Origin: Bacillota bacterium
Lineage (GTDB): Bacteria; Bacillota; Clostridia; Peptostreptococcales; Anaerovoracaceae
DNA length: 15,244 nt
Direction: 5' to 3'
Assembly (NCBI GenBank): GCA_017537495.1
Contig: JAFYKS010000170.1
Coordinates: forward strand, 1 to 15,244
Positions 14,997 through 15,244 of the stretch are shown one piece after another. Position numbers and translations under genes: made by a program. The notes under the pieces are model-generated. The model worked only from the letters and a program-made list of their open reading frames with translations, did not search any database and was not told where the DNA came from. Position 1 is the stretch's first letter; every line of letters begins with the position of its first letter.

Positions 14997-15244
14997 ATGA
15001 TTAAAAATCCAAAACTGCTGGTTTTCTGTATTGCAGTTCCCCTTCTGGTCGGCGGGCTGGCCAGTTTTCTAACTCGCGACAGTATGGCTGCATTCGCCGC
15101 ATTAGAAAAACCGCCCCTTTCACCGCCGGGAATTCTCTTCCCGATTGTGGACGGTTCTTTACATTTTGATGGGTGTGGCATCCTATCTGGTGCTTACATC
15201 GGGTGCCAGACAGGAAGATATCGATCATGCTATAACCGCTTATG
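14997..15244 (+). pseudogene. tspO: TspO/MBR-family membrane protein, frameshifted and cut by the window end
   Basis: TspO proteins are small five-helix membrane proteins related to the mitochondrial translocator protein that bind porphyrins and similar ligands. The first frame gives a hydrophobic N-terminal segment, then MAAFAALEKPPLSPPG and FPIV, matching the family's first helix and loop. At about 15147-15150 the frame breaks. One base further on, the next frame reads WTVLYILMGVASYLVLTSGA, which continues the family sequence exactly, including the conserved Trp after FPIV. The break fits loss of one TG unit from GTGTGG. Read through without correction, translation would continue in a wrong frame. 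Only about half of a typical 150-residue protein is inside the window. Confidence 0.88.

Noticed and set aside
1..15244. CRISPR arrays, tRNA or rRNA genes, insertion sequences
   Set aside because: I saw no regularly spaced repeats, cloverleaf genes, rRNA segments, transposase frames or terminal inverted repeats.

Overview
This window looks like part of a chromosome from an anaerobic Firmicute (Bacillota, class Clostridia). The reasons are the gene order priA-def-fmt-rsmB-prpC-prkC-rsgA-rpe, which is a classic Firmicute housekeeping cluster, a PASTA-type PrkC kinase with its PrpC phosphatase, the membrane metallopeptidase YugP between fmt and rsmB, AsnA-type asparagine synthetase, QueH, strong GGAGG-type ribosome binding sites, and moderate G+C. 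I cannot name a genus from sequence alone.

Layout. (1) Positions 1-135 encode an internal piece of an alpha/beta-hydrolase (acetyl-esterase type) on the minus strand, about 58% G+C. It joins abruptly at about 130-150 to the 3' two-thirds of a class A penicillin-binding protein on the plus strand (to 1687), which has lost its N-terminal membrane anchor and glycosyltransferase domain. (2) A bidirectional terminator (1704-1739) separates the PBP from a long minus-strand gene series running from 13336 down to 1754: queH, asnA, priA, def, fmt, yugP, rsmB, prpC, prkC, rsgA, rpe. All eleven genes are intact and most are tightly packed; prpC and prkC overlap by 8 bases. (3) A divergent promoter region (13337-13437) with palindromes separates queH from a plus-strand unit: a YtqA/YhcC-family radical SAM gene broken by one in-frame TAA, and an unrecognised 141-residue protein. 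(4) Positions 14812-14996 contain a near-consensus promoter, two hairpins that could form mutually exclusive structures, and an intrinsic terminator. They precede tspO, which is frameshifted and runs off the window end.

How the genes work together. The minus-strand cluster joins translation start and nascent-protein processing (Fmt formylates initiator tRNA, Def removes the formyl group), 16S rRNA methylation (RsmB), small-subunit maturation (RsgA), replication restart (PriA), cell-wall-sensing phospho-signalling (PrkC/PrpC), carbon metabolism (Rpe), asparagine supply (AsnA) and tRNA queuosine (QueH). The PBP at the left is in the same physiological area as PrkC, whose PASTA domains bind peptidoglycan fragments.

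Most worth a second look are the promoter-hairpin-terminator segment at 14819-14937, either a free small RNA or an attenuator leader for tspO; the palindrome shared by two divergent candidate promoters; a PriA that appears to lack its winged-helix domain; and three damaged plus-strand genes that may reflect contig-level errors or real decay.
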